Assembly (NCBI GenBank): GCA_910578865.1
Contig: CAJTRM010000025.1
Location: 1 to 40,533, forward strand
Origin: an uncultured Dorea sp.
GTDB taxonomy: Bacteria > Bacillota_A > Clostridia > Lachnospirales > Lachnospiraceae
DNA length: 40,533 bases
Reading direction: 5' to 3'
The translations under genes and the position numbers were made by a program. The notes below the pieces were generated by a model, which was not told the DNA's origin, searched no databases, and saw only the letters and a program-made list of their open reading frames with translations. Of this stretch, positions 15,354 through 24,052 are shown piece after piece; positions within the stretch are counted from its first letter, which is position 1, and each line of letters begins with the position of its first letter.

Positions 15354-16634
15354 GTGAGATTAGAAATGGGACATATTTACATTAAGGACATCCAGTTTGC
15401 TTCTGAGTCAAAGATTGAAGACGGTATCCTTTATGTATCTGAGGAGGCTGTTAAGGCAGTAGCTCTTGAGGATGAGAAGATTAAGAGTGCATCGTTCGAC
15501 ATTGCAAAACCGGGAGAATCTGTAAGGATCACGCCGGTTAAGGATGTAATCGAACCACGTGTGAAAGTAGAAGGAAGAGGCGGGATCTTCCCGGGTGTGA
15601 TCGCGAAGGTTGACACTGTCGGAGAAGGAAAGACCTATGCATTAAAGGGAATGGCAGTCGTTACGGCAGGAAAGATCGTAGGCTTCCAGGAAGGTATCAT
15701 TGATATGACAGGCCCCGGAGCAGACTATACACCATTTTCACAGACACTGAATCTTGTTATGGTATGTGAGCCGGTGGATGACATCAAGCAGCATGACTAT
15801 GAGAAGGCAGTTCGTTTCGCAGGCTTCAGAGTTGCGGCGTATATTGGGGAATTAGCACGCAATCTGACACCGGATGAGACAAAAGTATACGAGACCTGTA
15901 CGATCAAAGAAGGTATGGAGAAATATCCGGATCTTCCGAGAGTTGCTTATGTACAGATGCTTCAGAGCCAGGGGCTTCTGCATGATACATATGTGTACGG
16001 CGTAGACGCAAAGAAGATCGTTCCGACGATCTTAAGCCCGACAGAGATCATGGACGGCGCAATCGTATCCGGTAACTGTGTATCCGCATGCGATAAGAAC
16101 CCGACTTATGTACACCTGAACAATCCGGTTGTACACGATATGTTTGAGCAGCACGGAAAGACGATCAATTTCGTATGCCAGATCATTACCAACGAGAATG
16201 TATACCTTGCAGATAAGATGCGTTCCTCTGACTGGACAGCAAAGATCTGTAAGATGCTTGACCTTGACGGCGTGATTGTTTCCCAGGAAGGTTTCGGTAA
16301 CCCGGATACAGACCTTATTATGAACTGTAAGAAGATTGAAGCAGAGGGTGTTAAGACTGTTATCATCACAGATGAGTATGCAGGGCGTGACGGTAAATCC
16401 CAGTCACTTGCAGATGCAGATGCAGCAGCAGATGCAGTTGTAACAGGCGGTAATGCAAACCAGGTAATTATTCTGCCGAAACTTGATAAAGTAATTGGAA
16501 CTCTGGACTATGTGACCAAGATTGCAGGAGCAAGCGAAGAGACACTCCGCGCAGACGGATCTCTGGAAGTTGAGCTTCAGGTACTTACCGGCGCAACAAA
16601 CGAAACAGGTTTCAATAAGCTGAGTGCAAGATAA
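15354..16634 (+). CDS. grdE: glycine reductase component B, alpha/beta precursor
   Basis: GrdE is the proprotein of the glycine-specific component B, which binds glycine through a pyruvoyl group made by self-cleavage at a cysteine. The 426-aa product keeps the family sequence throughout (GESVRITPVKDVIEPRVKVEG, QGLLHDTYVYGVDAK, TNENVYLADKMRSS). The cleavage motif SGNCVSACDKN places Cys242, the position known for the Eubacterium acidaminophilum protein. The start is a GTG at 15354 after AAGGAGGG. The agreement with glycine-type GrdE is close, which argues against the sarcosine (GrdG) or betaine (GrdI) paralogues. grdB follows after 20 bases. Confidence 0.95.
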   Translation: MRLEMGHIYIKDIQFASESKIEDGILYVSEEAVKAVALEDEKIKSASFDIAKPGESVRITPVKDVIEPRVKVEGRGGIFPGVIAKVDTVGEGKTYALKGMAVVTAGKIVGFQEGIIDMTGPGADYTPFSQTLNLVMVCEPVDDIKQHDYEKAVRFAGFRVAAYIGELARNLTPDETKVYETCTIKEGMEKYPDLPRVAYVQMLQSQGLLHDTYVYGVDAKKIVPTILSPTEIMDGAIVSGNCVSACDKNPTYVHLNNPVVHDMFEQHGKTINFVCQIITNENVYLADKMRSSDWTAKICKMLDLDGVIVSQEGFGNPDTDLIMNCKKIEAEGVKTVIITDEYAGRDGKSQSLADADAAADAVVTGGNANQVIILPKLDKVIGTLDYVTKIAGASEETLRADGSLEVELQVLTGATNETGFNKLSAR

Positions 16635-16654
16635 GGAAGGGAGGATAAAGCATA

Positions 16655-17965
16655 ATGGCTAAATTAAAAGTTGTTCATTATATCAATCAGTTCTTCGCAC
16701 AGATCGGCGGAGAAGAAAAAGCAGACTATCCGGTAGAGCTTCGTGTCGGCGAGGTTGTAGGACCGGGTATGGCACTGACGACAAATTTCAAAGACGATGC
16801 AGAGATCATTGCAACCATCATCTGCGGTGACTCATATTTCAACGAGAACCTTGAGAAAGCAAAAGCAGAGATCCTTGCTATGGTGAAGGAGCAGGCTCCG
16901 GATGTATTTATCGCAGGTCCGGCATTTAACGCAGGACGTTACGGTGTGGCATGCGGAACGATCGCAGCAGCAGTTCAGGAAGAGCTCGGCATTCCGTCCC
17001 TGACCGGTATGTATGTAGAGAACCCGGGTGCAGATATGTTCAAGAACCAGGTATACATGATCTCCACCAAGAACAGTGCGGCAGGTATGAGAGATGCTGT
17101 TACCAAGATGGCTCCTCTGGCTGTAAAACTCGGAAAAGGCGAGGCGATCGGTGCTTCTGCAGAGGAAGGTTATATGCCGAACGGTGTCCGTGTAAACTTC
17201 TTTGAGAAGGAAAGAGGATCTCAGAGGGCTGTTAAGATGCTTCTTAAGAAGCTGGCAGGCAAGCCGTTCGTTACAGAGTTCCCGATGCCTGATTTCGACA
17301 GAGTTGATCCGAACCCGGCAGTGAAAGATCTTGCACATGCTAAGATCGCGCTTGTTACTTCCGGCGGTATCGTTCCGAAGGGAAATCCGGACCACATTGA
17401 GAGCTCCAGTGCATCTCACTACGGCGAGTACGATATTGCAGGCGTTATGGATCTGACAGAAGAGACATACGAGACTGCACACGGCGGATATGATCCGGTA
17501 TATGCAAACGAAGATTCTGACCGTGTTCTTCCGGTAGACGTACTTCGCGATATGGAAAAAGAAGGAATCATCGGTGAGTTACATCACTTATTCTATACAA
17601 CAACAGGAAACGGTACAGCTGTAGCTTCCTCCAAGGCATTTGCCGCAGAGTTCTCAGCAAAATTAAAGGCAGACGGTGTAGACGCAGTTATCCTCACCTC
17701 TACCTGAGGTACCTGTACACGTTGCGGTGCAACGATGGTAAAAGAAGTAGAAAGAGCAGGAATCCCTGTAGTACATGTATGTACAGTAACACCGATCTCC
17801 ATGACGGTTGGTGCAAACAGAATCGTTCCGGCTATTGCTATTCCGCATCCTCTTGGTAATCCGGCTCTGGATAAAGCAGAGGAAAAAGAACTTCGCCGCA
17901 GGATCGTTGAGAAGGCCCTCAACGCTTTGGCAACAGAAGTTGACGGACAGACTATTTTCGAGTAG
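16655..17965 (+). CDS. grdB: glycine reductase component B gamma subunit, selenoprotein
   Basis: GrdB forms component B with GrdE and attacks the substrate-derived Schiff base with a selenol. A plain reading ends at UGA 17705-17707, but the frame continues without fault to 17965 as the family's C-terminus (CTRCGATMVKEVERAG, GNPALD). The UGA is therefore selenocysteine 351 of 436 aa, in the motif TST-Sec-GTCTRCG, the family's UxxCxxC. A hairpin directly after the UGA is a plausible SECIS. The ribosome site is AAGGGAGG before the ATG. Selenocysteine insertion needs selA, selB, selC and selD, which are not in this window and must be elsewhere. Confidence 0.96.
17705..17740 (+). promoter_or_regulatory. 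SECIS-like hairpin at the grdB UGA
   Basis: The UGA at 17705-17707 is followed by TACC (17710-17713) pairing with GGTA (17737-17740). Inside that, CGTTGC (17720-17725) pairs perfectly with GCAACG (17729-17734) around a GGT loop. A short stem with an exposed-G apical loop 12-25 bases after the UGA fits a bacterial SECIS read by SelB. Confidence 0.65.
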
Positions 17966-18048
17966 AGATGAGCAGGGCACCGGGTCGGGTATTGCCGGAT
18001 CCGGTGCGGCAGATGTTTACTTTAGAAAGAAAAGGAGATGTAACAGAC

Positions 18049-18993
18049 ATGGATAAGATTTATGATGTTGTGATCCTGGGAGCAGGTCCTGCAGGTCTGG
18101 CCGCAGGGTTGTATGCAGGAAGGAGCCGTCTCTCCGTACTGATCATTGAGAAAGGTCAGGACGGCGGACAGATCGCGATCACAGATGAGATCGAGAACTA
18201 TCCGGGACAGATCGTTGAGGGCGAGTCCGGACCGTCCCTGATCGCAAGGATGACAGAGCAGGCTAAGAAATTCGGCGCAGAGCGCGTATCCGACACCATT
18301 ACAGAAGTATCTCTCGACGGAGACGTGAAGGTGTTAAAGAGCGCAAAGGGCGAGTACAAGGGCAAAAATGTAATCATTGCTACCGGCGCGCATGCAAGAC
18401 CGATCGGCTGCGTGGGCGAGGCAGAGTTCACAGGCAAGGGTGTATCCTACTGTGCTACCTGTGATGCAAACTTCTTCGAGGATTTTGAAGTATACGTTGT
18501 GGGCGGCGGAGATTCTGCTGTCGAGGAAGCAATGTACCTTACAAAATTCGCAAGAAAAGTAACCATTATCCACAGACGTAACGAGCTGCGTGCCGCAAAA
18601 TCCATTCAGGAGAAGGCATTCAAGAATCCGAAGATTGAGTTTATGTGGGATTCTGTCGTAGAGGAAGTAGGCGGAGACGATATTCTTCAGTGGATGAAGG
18701 TAAAGAACGTAAAAACCGGTGAAGTTACAACGGTAGAGGCCGATGAAGACGACGGAATGTTCGGTGTGTTCGGATTTATCGGAACGATTCCGAACTCTAA
18801 AGTCTTTGAGGGAATCATCGATATGGATGAACGTGGATACATCAAGACAGATGACGACATGCACACCAATATCCCGGGCGTATATGCCGCAGGAGATGTC
18901 CGCATCAAGAGTTTAAGACAGGTAGTAACCGCAGCCGCTGACGGCGCCATCGCCGCAGTCCAGGTAGAAAGAAGTATGTCTGATTATTTCTAA
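18049..18993 (+). CDS. trxB: thioredoxin reductase of the glycine reductase system
   Basis: TrxB passes electrons from NADPH through FAD to thioredoxin. The 314-aa product shows the FAD-binding start VVILGAGPAGLAAGLYAGR, the redox-active pair in SYCATCDANFF (CATC), an NAD(P)-binding VYVVGGGDSAVEEAMYL, and the C-terminal GVYAAGDVR. I use the ATG at 18049, with AAGGAG at 18032-18037. The upstream extension to 17968 is non-homologous. It lies between grdB and trxA, and supplies reducing power to GrdA's selenocysteine through the odd thioredoxin encoded next. Confidence 0.95.
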   Translation: MDKIYDVVILGAGPAGLAAGLYAGRSRLSVLIIEKGQDGGQIAITDEIENYPGQIVEGESGPSLIARMTEQAKKFGAERVSDTITEVSLDGDVKVLKSAKGEYKGKNVIIATGAHARPIGCVGEAEFTGKGVSYCATCDANFFEDFEVYVVGGGDSAVEEAMYLTKFARKVTIIHRRNELRAAKSIQEKAFKNPKIEFMWDSVVEEVGGDDILQWMKVKNVKTGEVTTVEADEDDGMFGVFGFIGTIPNSKVFEGIIDMDERGYIKTDDDMHTNIPGVYAAGDVRIKSLRQVVTAAADGAIAAVQVERSMSDYF

Positions 18994-19017
18994 AACCTGT
19001 TTAGCACAGCGCAGGAT

Positions 19018-19066
19018 GCGAAAAATCAGCTGCGTCGTGCTCGCACGTAAGCAGATGATTTTTCGC
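19018..19066. repeat. long hairpin between trxB and trxA
   Basis: GCGAAAAATCA (19018-19028) is perfectly complementary to TGATTTTTCGC (19056-19066), with further inner pairing. It contains GCACGTAAG, a string also present in the element copies at 3203-3366 and 32929-33013. It has no U-tract after it and sits inside the operon, so it is more likely an intergenic repeat and mRNA-stabilising or processing hairpin than a terminator. Confidence 0.65.
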
Positions 19067-19124
19067 GGTGCGTATGAGAAATGCATGCGTATGGTAAACA
19101 AAATAATCAAGGAGGATGATTCCA

Positions 19125-19442
19125 ATGTTAGATTTAGATAAGAACACATTTGAAGCTGAAGTATTAAAAGCAGAAGGCTATGTATTTGTTGATTTTTACG
19201 GCGACGGCTGCGTACCTTGCCAGGCTCTGATGCCGAAGGTACATGCATTTGCTGATACATACGGGGATAAACTGAAATTTACATCCCTGAATACCACAAA
19301 GGCACGCCGTCTTGCAATTGCACAGAAGGTTCTCGGGCTTCCTGTAATGGCGATCTACAAGGATGGAGAAAAAGTAGAAGAGCTTGTAAAGGATGACTGT
19401 ACCGAAGAGTCTATTGAGGCGATGATTAAGAAATACATCTAA
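19125..19442 (+). CDS. trxA: thioredoxin with GCVPC active site, glycine reductase-linked
   Basis: This 105-aa thioredoxin-fold protein carries the active site DGCVPCQAL in place of the usual WCGPC. That GCVPC form is the one known from glycine reductase operons, where the protein reduces the selenenyl-sulfide of GrdA. Other thioredoxin features are retained: FVDFYGDGC, a cis-proline in LGLPVMAIYKDGE, and about the right total length. The start is the ATG at 19125 after GGAGG (19111-19115). The ATG at 19116 sits too close to that site. Its neighbours trxB and grdA support the role. Confidence 0.94.
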   Translation: MLDLDKNTFEAEVLKAEGYVFVDFYGDGCVPCQALMPKVHAFADTYGDKLKFTSLNTTKARRLAIAQKVLGLPVMAIYKDGEKVEELVKDDCTEESIEAMIKKYI

Positions 19443-19511
19443 TCCGGATGGTTTCTAAATCATAGATAACAATTTTATATTGTATGATACAAGAAAGGAG
19501 AAAGTATAATT

Positions 19512-19973
19512 ATGGCTATTTTAGAAGGCAAAAAAGCAATAATTATCGGAGACCGTGATGGAATTCCGGGACCGGCTATCGCTGAGTGTGTTCAGACTGC
19601 CGGTGCAGAGATCGTATTTTCATCAACGGAATGTTTTGTCTGAACGAGCGCAGGCGCAATGGATCTGGAAAACCAGAAGAGAGTAAAAGAATTCGCTGAG
19701 GAGTATGGCGCAGAGAACCTTGTAGTAGTTCTCGGTGCAGCTGAGGGCGAGGCTGCAGGTCTTGCAGCTGAGACTGTAACCTTAGGCGATCCTACTTTCG
19801 CAGGTCCATTGACAGGGGTCCAGCTTGGACTCGCGGTATATCACGTATGTGAACCTGAGATTAAAGAAGAGTTTGACGAGGCAGTTTATGATGAGCAGGT
19901 TAGTATGATGGAGATGGTTCTTGATATTGACGACATCGTATCAGAGATGGAGGCTATCAGGGAGCAGGTATAA
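19512..19973 (+). CDS. grdA: glycine reductase component A, selenoprotein
   Basis: GrdA carries the carboxymethyl group from component B to component C as a selenoether on its selenocysteine. The frame from the ATG at 19512 is interrupted by UGA at 19641-19643 and then continues to 19973, giving 153 aa. Selenocysteine is residue 44 in the motif ECFV-Sec-TSAGAMDLENQ, the position and CxxU motif known for the family. A 5-bp hairpin TCTGG/CCAGA (19664-19677) stands 20 bases after the UGA and could be part of its SECIS. GAAAGGAG provides the ribosome site. A terminator-like hairpin follows, consistent with component A being made in excess over component C. Confidence 0.96.
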
Positions 19974-19993
19974 TCTGATCATACGGTAGAAGC

Positions 19994-20039
19994 AGGGGCA
20001 GACCCAATGTGTTCCCGCATAGGGGGCTGCCCCTCTTTT
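19994..20039 (+). terminator. terminator-like hairpin between grdA and grdC
   Basis: AGGGGCAG (19994-20001) pairs with CTGCCCCT (20027-20034), followed by CTTTT (20035-20039). The short T-tract suggests a leaky stop, lowering grdCD relative to grdA. Confidence 0.65.
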
Positions 20040-20119
20040 GTTATCTTTTTGGCATCCGGCCCGTGCCTTCAAACAGTGGGTGATGCCGGCCAATAATCGA
20101 AAGAAAGGTGGAAAAGCCA

Positions 20120-21658
20120 ATGAACAGCGTAATTAAAGGTGCCAGCTATGTGCTTGCACATACACCGCAGATGGTGGTATATAATGGAACAACCCAGACG
20201 ACAGAAAGGATCGTGAATCCGGAGTCTGAATATTTAAAGGAACTGGAAGGACATCTTCGCTCTTATGAGGAATGTGTGAACTACTGGCCGAACCAGGTAT
20301 ATATCGGAAATGCTACACCGGATGACCTTGCAGAAGTAGAGTTCCCATACTATGACAAAGTAAAGGATGGGGCTGAGAGATATGGAAAATACGGTGAGAT
20401 CATGCCGGAGGAGGAGTTTATTCTTCTGGTTCAGGCCTGTGACCAGTTTGAGGTCGTAATGCTTGACAAAGAATTCGTAAGCGCTCACAAAGATGCGTTT
20501 GCCGGTGATCCGATCATCACAGAGGATATTGTGGCAAGAGTGCAGGAAGGTACAGAACTTTCTGCCATTGAGGCTGCAGTAAATGACGAGCATGCAGAAG
20601 GACTGTATGTTGCAGGTAAGCTGGTAGGATGTGTGAAGCGCGCACATGATATTGATGTGAACCTGTCCGCACACGTTATGCATGAGAACCTGATGAGCAA
20701 GGCTTCCAGCGTGCTGGCACTGTTATATGGTGTAAAGAATGCAGGCATTGAAAAGGATGACGTGGAATATGTCATCGACTGTGCGGAGGAGGCCTGCGGT
20801 GATATGAACCAGCGCGGCGGCGGCAACTTTGCGAAGGCAGCTGCAGAGATTGCGGCACTCAACCATGCTACAGGTTCTGATTCCCGCGGATTCTGTGCAG
20901 GACCGTCCCACGCACTGATCGAGGCAGCAGCCCTGGTAAAATCCGGCGCATACAAATGCGTGGCAGTGACAGCCGGCGGATGTACGGCAAAGCTCGGAAT
21001 GAACGGAAAGGATCACGTAAAGAAGGGACTTCCGATCTTAGAGGACTGTCTTGCAGGCTTCTGTGTGATCATTGCAGAGAACGACGGAGAGAATCCGGAA
21101 ATCAACCTGGATATTCTCGGACGTCACACGGTAGGTACCGGAAGTGCTCCGCAGAACGTAATCGGCAGCCTTGTAGCAGATCCGCTTGAGCGCGCAGGCA
21201 TGAAGATCACAGATATTGACAAATTTTCACCGGAGATGCAGAATCCGGATATTACGAAACCGGCAGGAGCAGGTGACGTACCGCTTGCCAACTACAAGAT
21301 GATCGGTGCGATGGCAGTTAAGAAGGGTGAGATCGACCGTGCAGGCCTTGCATCCTTTGCAAAGACTTATGGTCTTACAGGCTGGGCTCCGACACAGGGA
21401 CATATCCCGTCAGGCGTACCGTATATCGGATTTGCAAGAGAAGACATTCTTGCAGGGAAGATTAAGAACGCAATGATCGTAGGAAAGGGAAGTCTGTTCC
21501 TTGGACGTATGACCAACCTGTTCGACGGAGTATCTTTTGTCATCCAGGCAAATACAAAAGCAGAAGCAGAGGCAGCTGCAGGCGTATCTGAGGAAGAGGT
21601 AAAAGGATTGATCGCAAAAGCTATGAAGGATTTCGCTGCTTCCCTGATAGCAGAGTAA
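20120..21658 (+). CDS. grdC: glycine reductase component C, beta subunit
   Basis: GrdC with GrdD forms component C, which turns the carboxymethyl-selenoether on GrdA into acetyl phosphate, conserving energy for the cell. The 512-aa product has a ketosynthase/FabH-like core (GFCAGPSHALIEAAALVKSG, AVTAGGCTAKLGMNGKDH). The start is the ATG at 20120, with AAAGGTGG 8 bases upstream. The GTG at 20108 overlaps that site and is rejected. grdD begins 14 bases after its stop. The family is shared with sarcosine and betaine reductases, but the single linked grdE assigns it to glycine here. Confidence 0.95.
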   Translation: MNSVIKGASYVLAHTPQMVVYNGTTQTTERIVNPESEYLKELEGHLRSYEECVNYWPNQVYIGNATPDDLAEVEFPYYDKVKDGAERYGKYGEIMPEEEFILLVQACDQFEVVMLDKEFVSAHKDAFAGDPIITEDIVARVQEGTELSAIEAAVNDEHAEGLYVAGKLVGCVKRAHDIDVNLSAHVMHENLMSKASSVLALLYGVKNAGIEKDDVEYVIDCAEEACGDMNQRGGGNFAKAAAEIAALNHATGSDSRGFCAGPSHALIEAAALVKSGAYKCVAVTAGGCTAKLGMNGKDHVKKGLPILEDCLAGFCVIIAENDGENPEINLDILGRHTVGTGSAPQNVIGSLVADPLERAGMKITDIDKFSPEMQNPDITKPAGAGDVPLANYKMIGAMAVKKGEIDRAGLASFAKTYGLTGWAPTQGHIPSGVPYIGFAREDILAGKIKNAMIVGKGSLFLGRMTNLFDGVSFVIQANTKAEAEAAAGVSEEEVKGLIAKAMKDFAASLIAE

Positions 21659-21672
21659 GGGGGGTGGCGACA

Positions 21673-22827
21673 ATGGCAAATAATATTGAGAGAATGATTG
21701 CCGATACCTTTATGGAGATGGCACAGGGCCTTGAGACCGGAAGTTTCGGGAAAAGGCCGAAGGTTGCGCTCACAGGTATGGGCAGCGAGCATGGAGAGGA
21801 AAACTCTATGGCAGCTGCAGTGGCGGCTGCAAAAGACGGAATCGATGTTTACTACATCGGTACGTTAGAGGCAGAAGGTGTTACGACTATCAAGGTGGCA
21901 AATGATGAGGAAGGCCATGACAAGATGGAAGAAATGCTGGCCAATAAAGAGGTGGATGCAGCAGTTACCATGCATTTCCCGTTCCCGATCGGCGTGTCTA
22001 CCGTAGGACGCTGTGTGACACCGGCGCAGGGAAAAGAGATGTATATTGCAAACACGACGGGAACTTCCAGTACAGACCGTATTGAGGGTATGATCAAGAA
22101 TGCGATCTACGGGATCATTGCTGCAAAGGCGTGCGGCAACGGAGCGCCTACAGTAGGTATCCTCAATGTGGACGGTGCAAGGCAGACAGAGAAGGCATTA
22201 AAGCAGCTGAAGGATCAGGGCTATGATATTGCATTCGCAGAGTCCGGAAGGGCAGACGGCGGCTGTGTGATGAGAGGAAATGATGTCCTTCAGGCATCAC
22301 CGGATATCATGGTGACAGATTCGCTTACGGGCAACATTCTTGTAAAGATGCTGTCTTCTGCAAATACCGGGGGAAGCTTTGAGGCAACCGGTTACGGCTA
22401 TGGCCCGGGAATCGGCGAAGGGTATGAGCAGTTAGTCATGATCGTGTCCAGAGCCAGCGGGGCGCCGGTGATTGCCAATGCGATCCGCTATGCGGCCCAG
22501 CTCGTAAAGGGTAAAGTCTTTGAGGTGGCAAAGAAAGAATTTGAGGCAGCAAAAAAGGCCGGGTTAGGAGAGATCTTAAACGGCGTGAAGGCAGCTTCCA
22601 AACCTGCAGCTGCAGCAGAGGAAGTAAAAGAGCCTCCGAAGGAGATCGTAACTGCTCAGATTCCGGGAATTGAGGTTATGGATCTGGAGGATGCGGTAAA
22701 GGTTCTCTGGAAGCTTAATATCTATGCTGAAAGCGGAATGGGATGTACCGGTCCGATCATCCGTGTGTCGGATGCAAATCTTGCAAAGGCAGAGGAAGAG
22801 CTTAAAAAAGCAGGCTATATTAATTAG
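21673..22827 (+). CDS. grdD: glycine reductase component C, alpha subunit
   Basis: GrdD releases acetyl phosphate from the acetyl-thioester formed on component C. It is PlsX-like in the main part, with motifs VALTGMGSEHGEENSM, MHFPFPIGVSTVGRCVTPAQGKEMYIANT and SANTGGSFEATGYGYGPG. The C-terminal ESGMGCTGPIIRVSD holds Cys358, equivalent to the active-site Cys359 reported for E. acidaminophilum GrdD. The product is 384 aa from the ATG at 21673; the GTG nine bases earlier lies within the ribosome site (GGGGGTGG). A linker near residues 310-325 is rich in Ala, Lys and Glu. It is the last gene before a strong terminator. Confidence 0.95.
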   Translation: MANNIERMIADTFMEMAQGLETGSFGKRPKVALTGMGSEHGEENSMAAAVAAAKDGIDVYYIGTLEAEGVTTIKVANDEEGHDKMEEMLANKEVDAAVTMHFPFPIGVSTVGRCVTPAQGKEMYIANTTGTSSTDRIEGMIKNAIYGIIAAKACGNGAPTVGILNVDGARQTEKALKQLKDQGYDIAFAESGRADGGCVMRGNDVLQASPDIMVTDSLTGNILVKMLSSANTGGSFEATGYGYGPGIGEGYEQLVMIVSRASGAPVIANAIRYAAQLVKGKVFEVAKKEFEAAKKAGLGEILNGVKAASKPAAAAEEVKEPPKEIVTAQIPGIEVMDLEDAVKVLWKLNIYAESGMGCTGPIIRVSDANLAKAEEELKKAGYIN

Positions 22828-22847
22828 TTTTTGACGAAAAAAGCTGA

Positions 22848-22888
22848 AAAGTGGCGTTCTGTTTTGTTACAGGATGCCACTTTCTTTT
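22848..22888 (+). terminator. terminator of the glycine reductase operon
   Basis: A 14-base stem, 22848-22861 with 22870-22883 (two G-U pairs, loop TTTTGTTA), is followed by CTTTT. Confidence 0.88.
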
Positions 22889-22931
22889 GCTTTTGCAGCA
22901 TTTTATAATAATTGCAGTGAGGTGGAAAAAT

Positions 22932-23951
22932 ATGGAAATAGTTTCAACATATGAGGGAATTGAAATGGATATCCATATTCACATTCCCTTAAGGAAGCTG
23001 GTCACCGGCATTTGTCTTGTGGTATTTTTGGCGTTTCTTTATTTCAGTGCGAGGACTCAGATCGGCCGGATATCAGAAGAGGACATACGGCAGGAGGTCA
23101 TATTTGGACAGACAAGAGGGACGGAGACCATGGAGATGATTACCAGAGACGGAAGCAGGAAATTCTTTCTGCTGCTGGGAAAACTTCAGTGTGTGCCGCA
23201 GATTCCGGATGTCCCTGTGTCAAAACCGCACAGAGCCGATCCGGAGATCATAACGAGAGTGGAGAGGGTGCCGAGTCCGGCAATCCCCGGCACTTCAGTC
23301 GGCCTGGGTGAAATTAAGAATCCGTCTGTTGATCATACGGAAATAACGGATACAGAAGTCCCGGATGCAGGATCAGATACAGGGACAGATACAGAGAATC
23401 CGCCTGCGCCTGTGCCGTTGAACTGGAAAGTGACGCTTTACGGTAACGGAGGGAAACCAGAGGAGGCAGAGCATGTTTTTGAGACAGAGGCATTTTCTCT
23501 GGAAGGATGCGAAGAACCGAGAAGGCTTGGAAAGTTGTTTGACGGATGGTATGAGGATGCTGCATGTACCGTTCCCTTTACCGGAGTTACGGGTGAGGGC
23601 GGTGAACTTAAACTGTATGCCGGCTGGAGAGAGTTTGAAGGCTTTACTGCCAATGATGAAGGACTGCTGACCGGATGTACCAGTCTGGCGCCCCTTGTAA
23701 CGGACGGCTTATTGGTACTGCCTCTTTACGATACGTGTACAGGGATTGCTGCAAATGCATTTGACGGGGCGGACGTAGAGATTACGGACATTTACATTCC
23801 TGCAAATATCCACAGGATCGAACCGGGAGTATTCGACTGTCTTCTGAGTCTTGTGTATATTGAAGCGGCGCCCGGCAATCCGTATTATTACAGTGAAGAG
23901 GGAATCTTGTATAACTGGAACGGCACGGTTGCAGCAGAGCCGAAGGGATAG
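22932..23951 (+). CDS. membrane-anchored surface protein with InlB-type repeat and LRR-like end
   Basis: This 339-aa protein has a single N-terminal membrane helix (about residues 22-40, KLVTGICLVVFLAFLYFSA), so the rest is outside. Residues about 85-165 form a Pro/Thr/Asp-rich linker (TDTEVPDAGSDTGTDTENPP). Next comes a Listeria-Bacteroides type beta repeat (KVTLYGNGGKPEEAEHVF to DGWYEDAACTVPF and LYAGW), then a BspA-like leucine-rich segment (CTGIAANAFDGADVEITDIYIP, IEPGVFDCLLSLVYIEAAPGNPYY). ATG 22932 has GAGGTGG just upstream. The earlier in-frame start overlaps the previous terminator. The role is probably surface interaction; no partner is known. A terminator follows. Confidence 0.78.
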   Translation: MEIVSTYEGIEMDIHIHIPLRKLVTGICLVVFLAFLYFSARTQIGRISEEDIRQEVIFGQTRGTETMEMITRDGSRKFFLLLGKLQCVPQIPDVPVSKPHRADPEIITRVERVPSPAIPGTSVGLGEIKNPSVDHTEITDTEVPDAGSDTGTDTENPPAPVPLNWKVTLYGNGGKPEEAEHVFETEAFSLEGCEEPRRLGKLFDGWYEDAACTVPFTGVTGEGGELKLYAGWREFEGFTANDEGLLTGCTSLAPLVTDGLLVLPLYDTCTGIAANAFDGADVEITDIYIPANIHRIEPGVFDCLLSLVYIEAAPGNPYYYSEEGILYNWNGTVAAEPKG

Positions 23952-23982
23952 GCCGGCCTGCATTTTTCGGCCTGTATTTTTT
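23950..23982 (+). terminator. intrinsic terminator after the surface-protein gene
   Basis: AGGCCG (23950-23955) pairs with CGGCCT (23968-23973); GTA and six T follow. Confidence 0.75.
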
Positions 23983-24013
23983 GAAATACATACTATAATT
24001 TTTGTATACCTGG

Positions 24014-24022
24014 TGTTATAAT
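24014..24022 (+). promoter_or_regulatory. extended -10 promoter for the GNAT-ThrE gene
   Basis: TGTTATAAT is a perfect extended -10 (TGnTATAAT). No good -35 is seen at the expected distance, which extended -10 promoters do not need. The ATG at 24053 lies about 30 bases downstream. Confidence 0.55.
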
Positions 24023-24052
24023 GGATGGTATTAAATATGCAGGGAGCCGTCT

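Noticed and set aside
17735..17965. A separate 76-aa gene after grdB
   Set aside because: It is the C-terminal part of GrdB, in the same frame after the selenocysteine UGA; it has no ribosome site.
19659..19973. A separate 104-aa gene and a nonsense mutation in grdA
   Set aside because: The frame before and after the UGA at 19641 matches GrdA continuously, and the UGA is at the known selenocysteine position 44.
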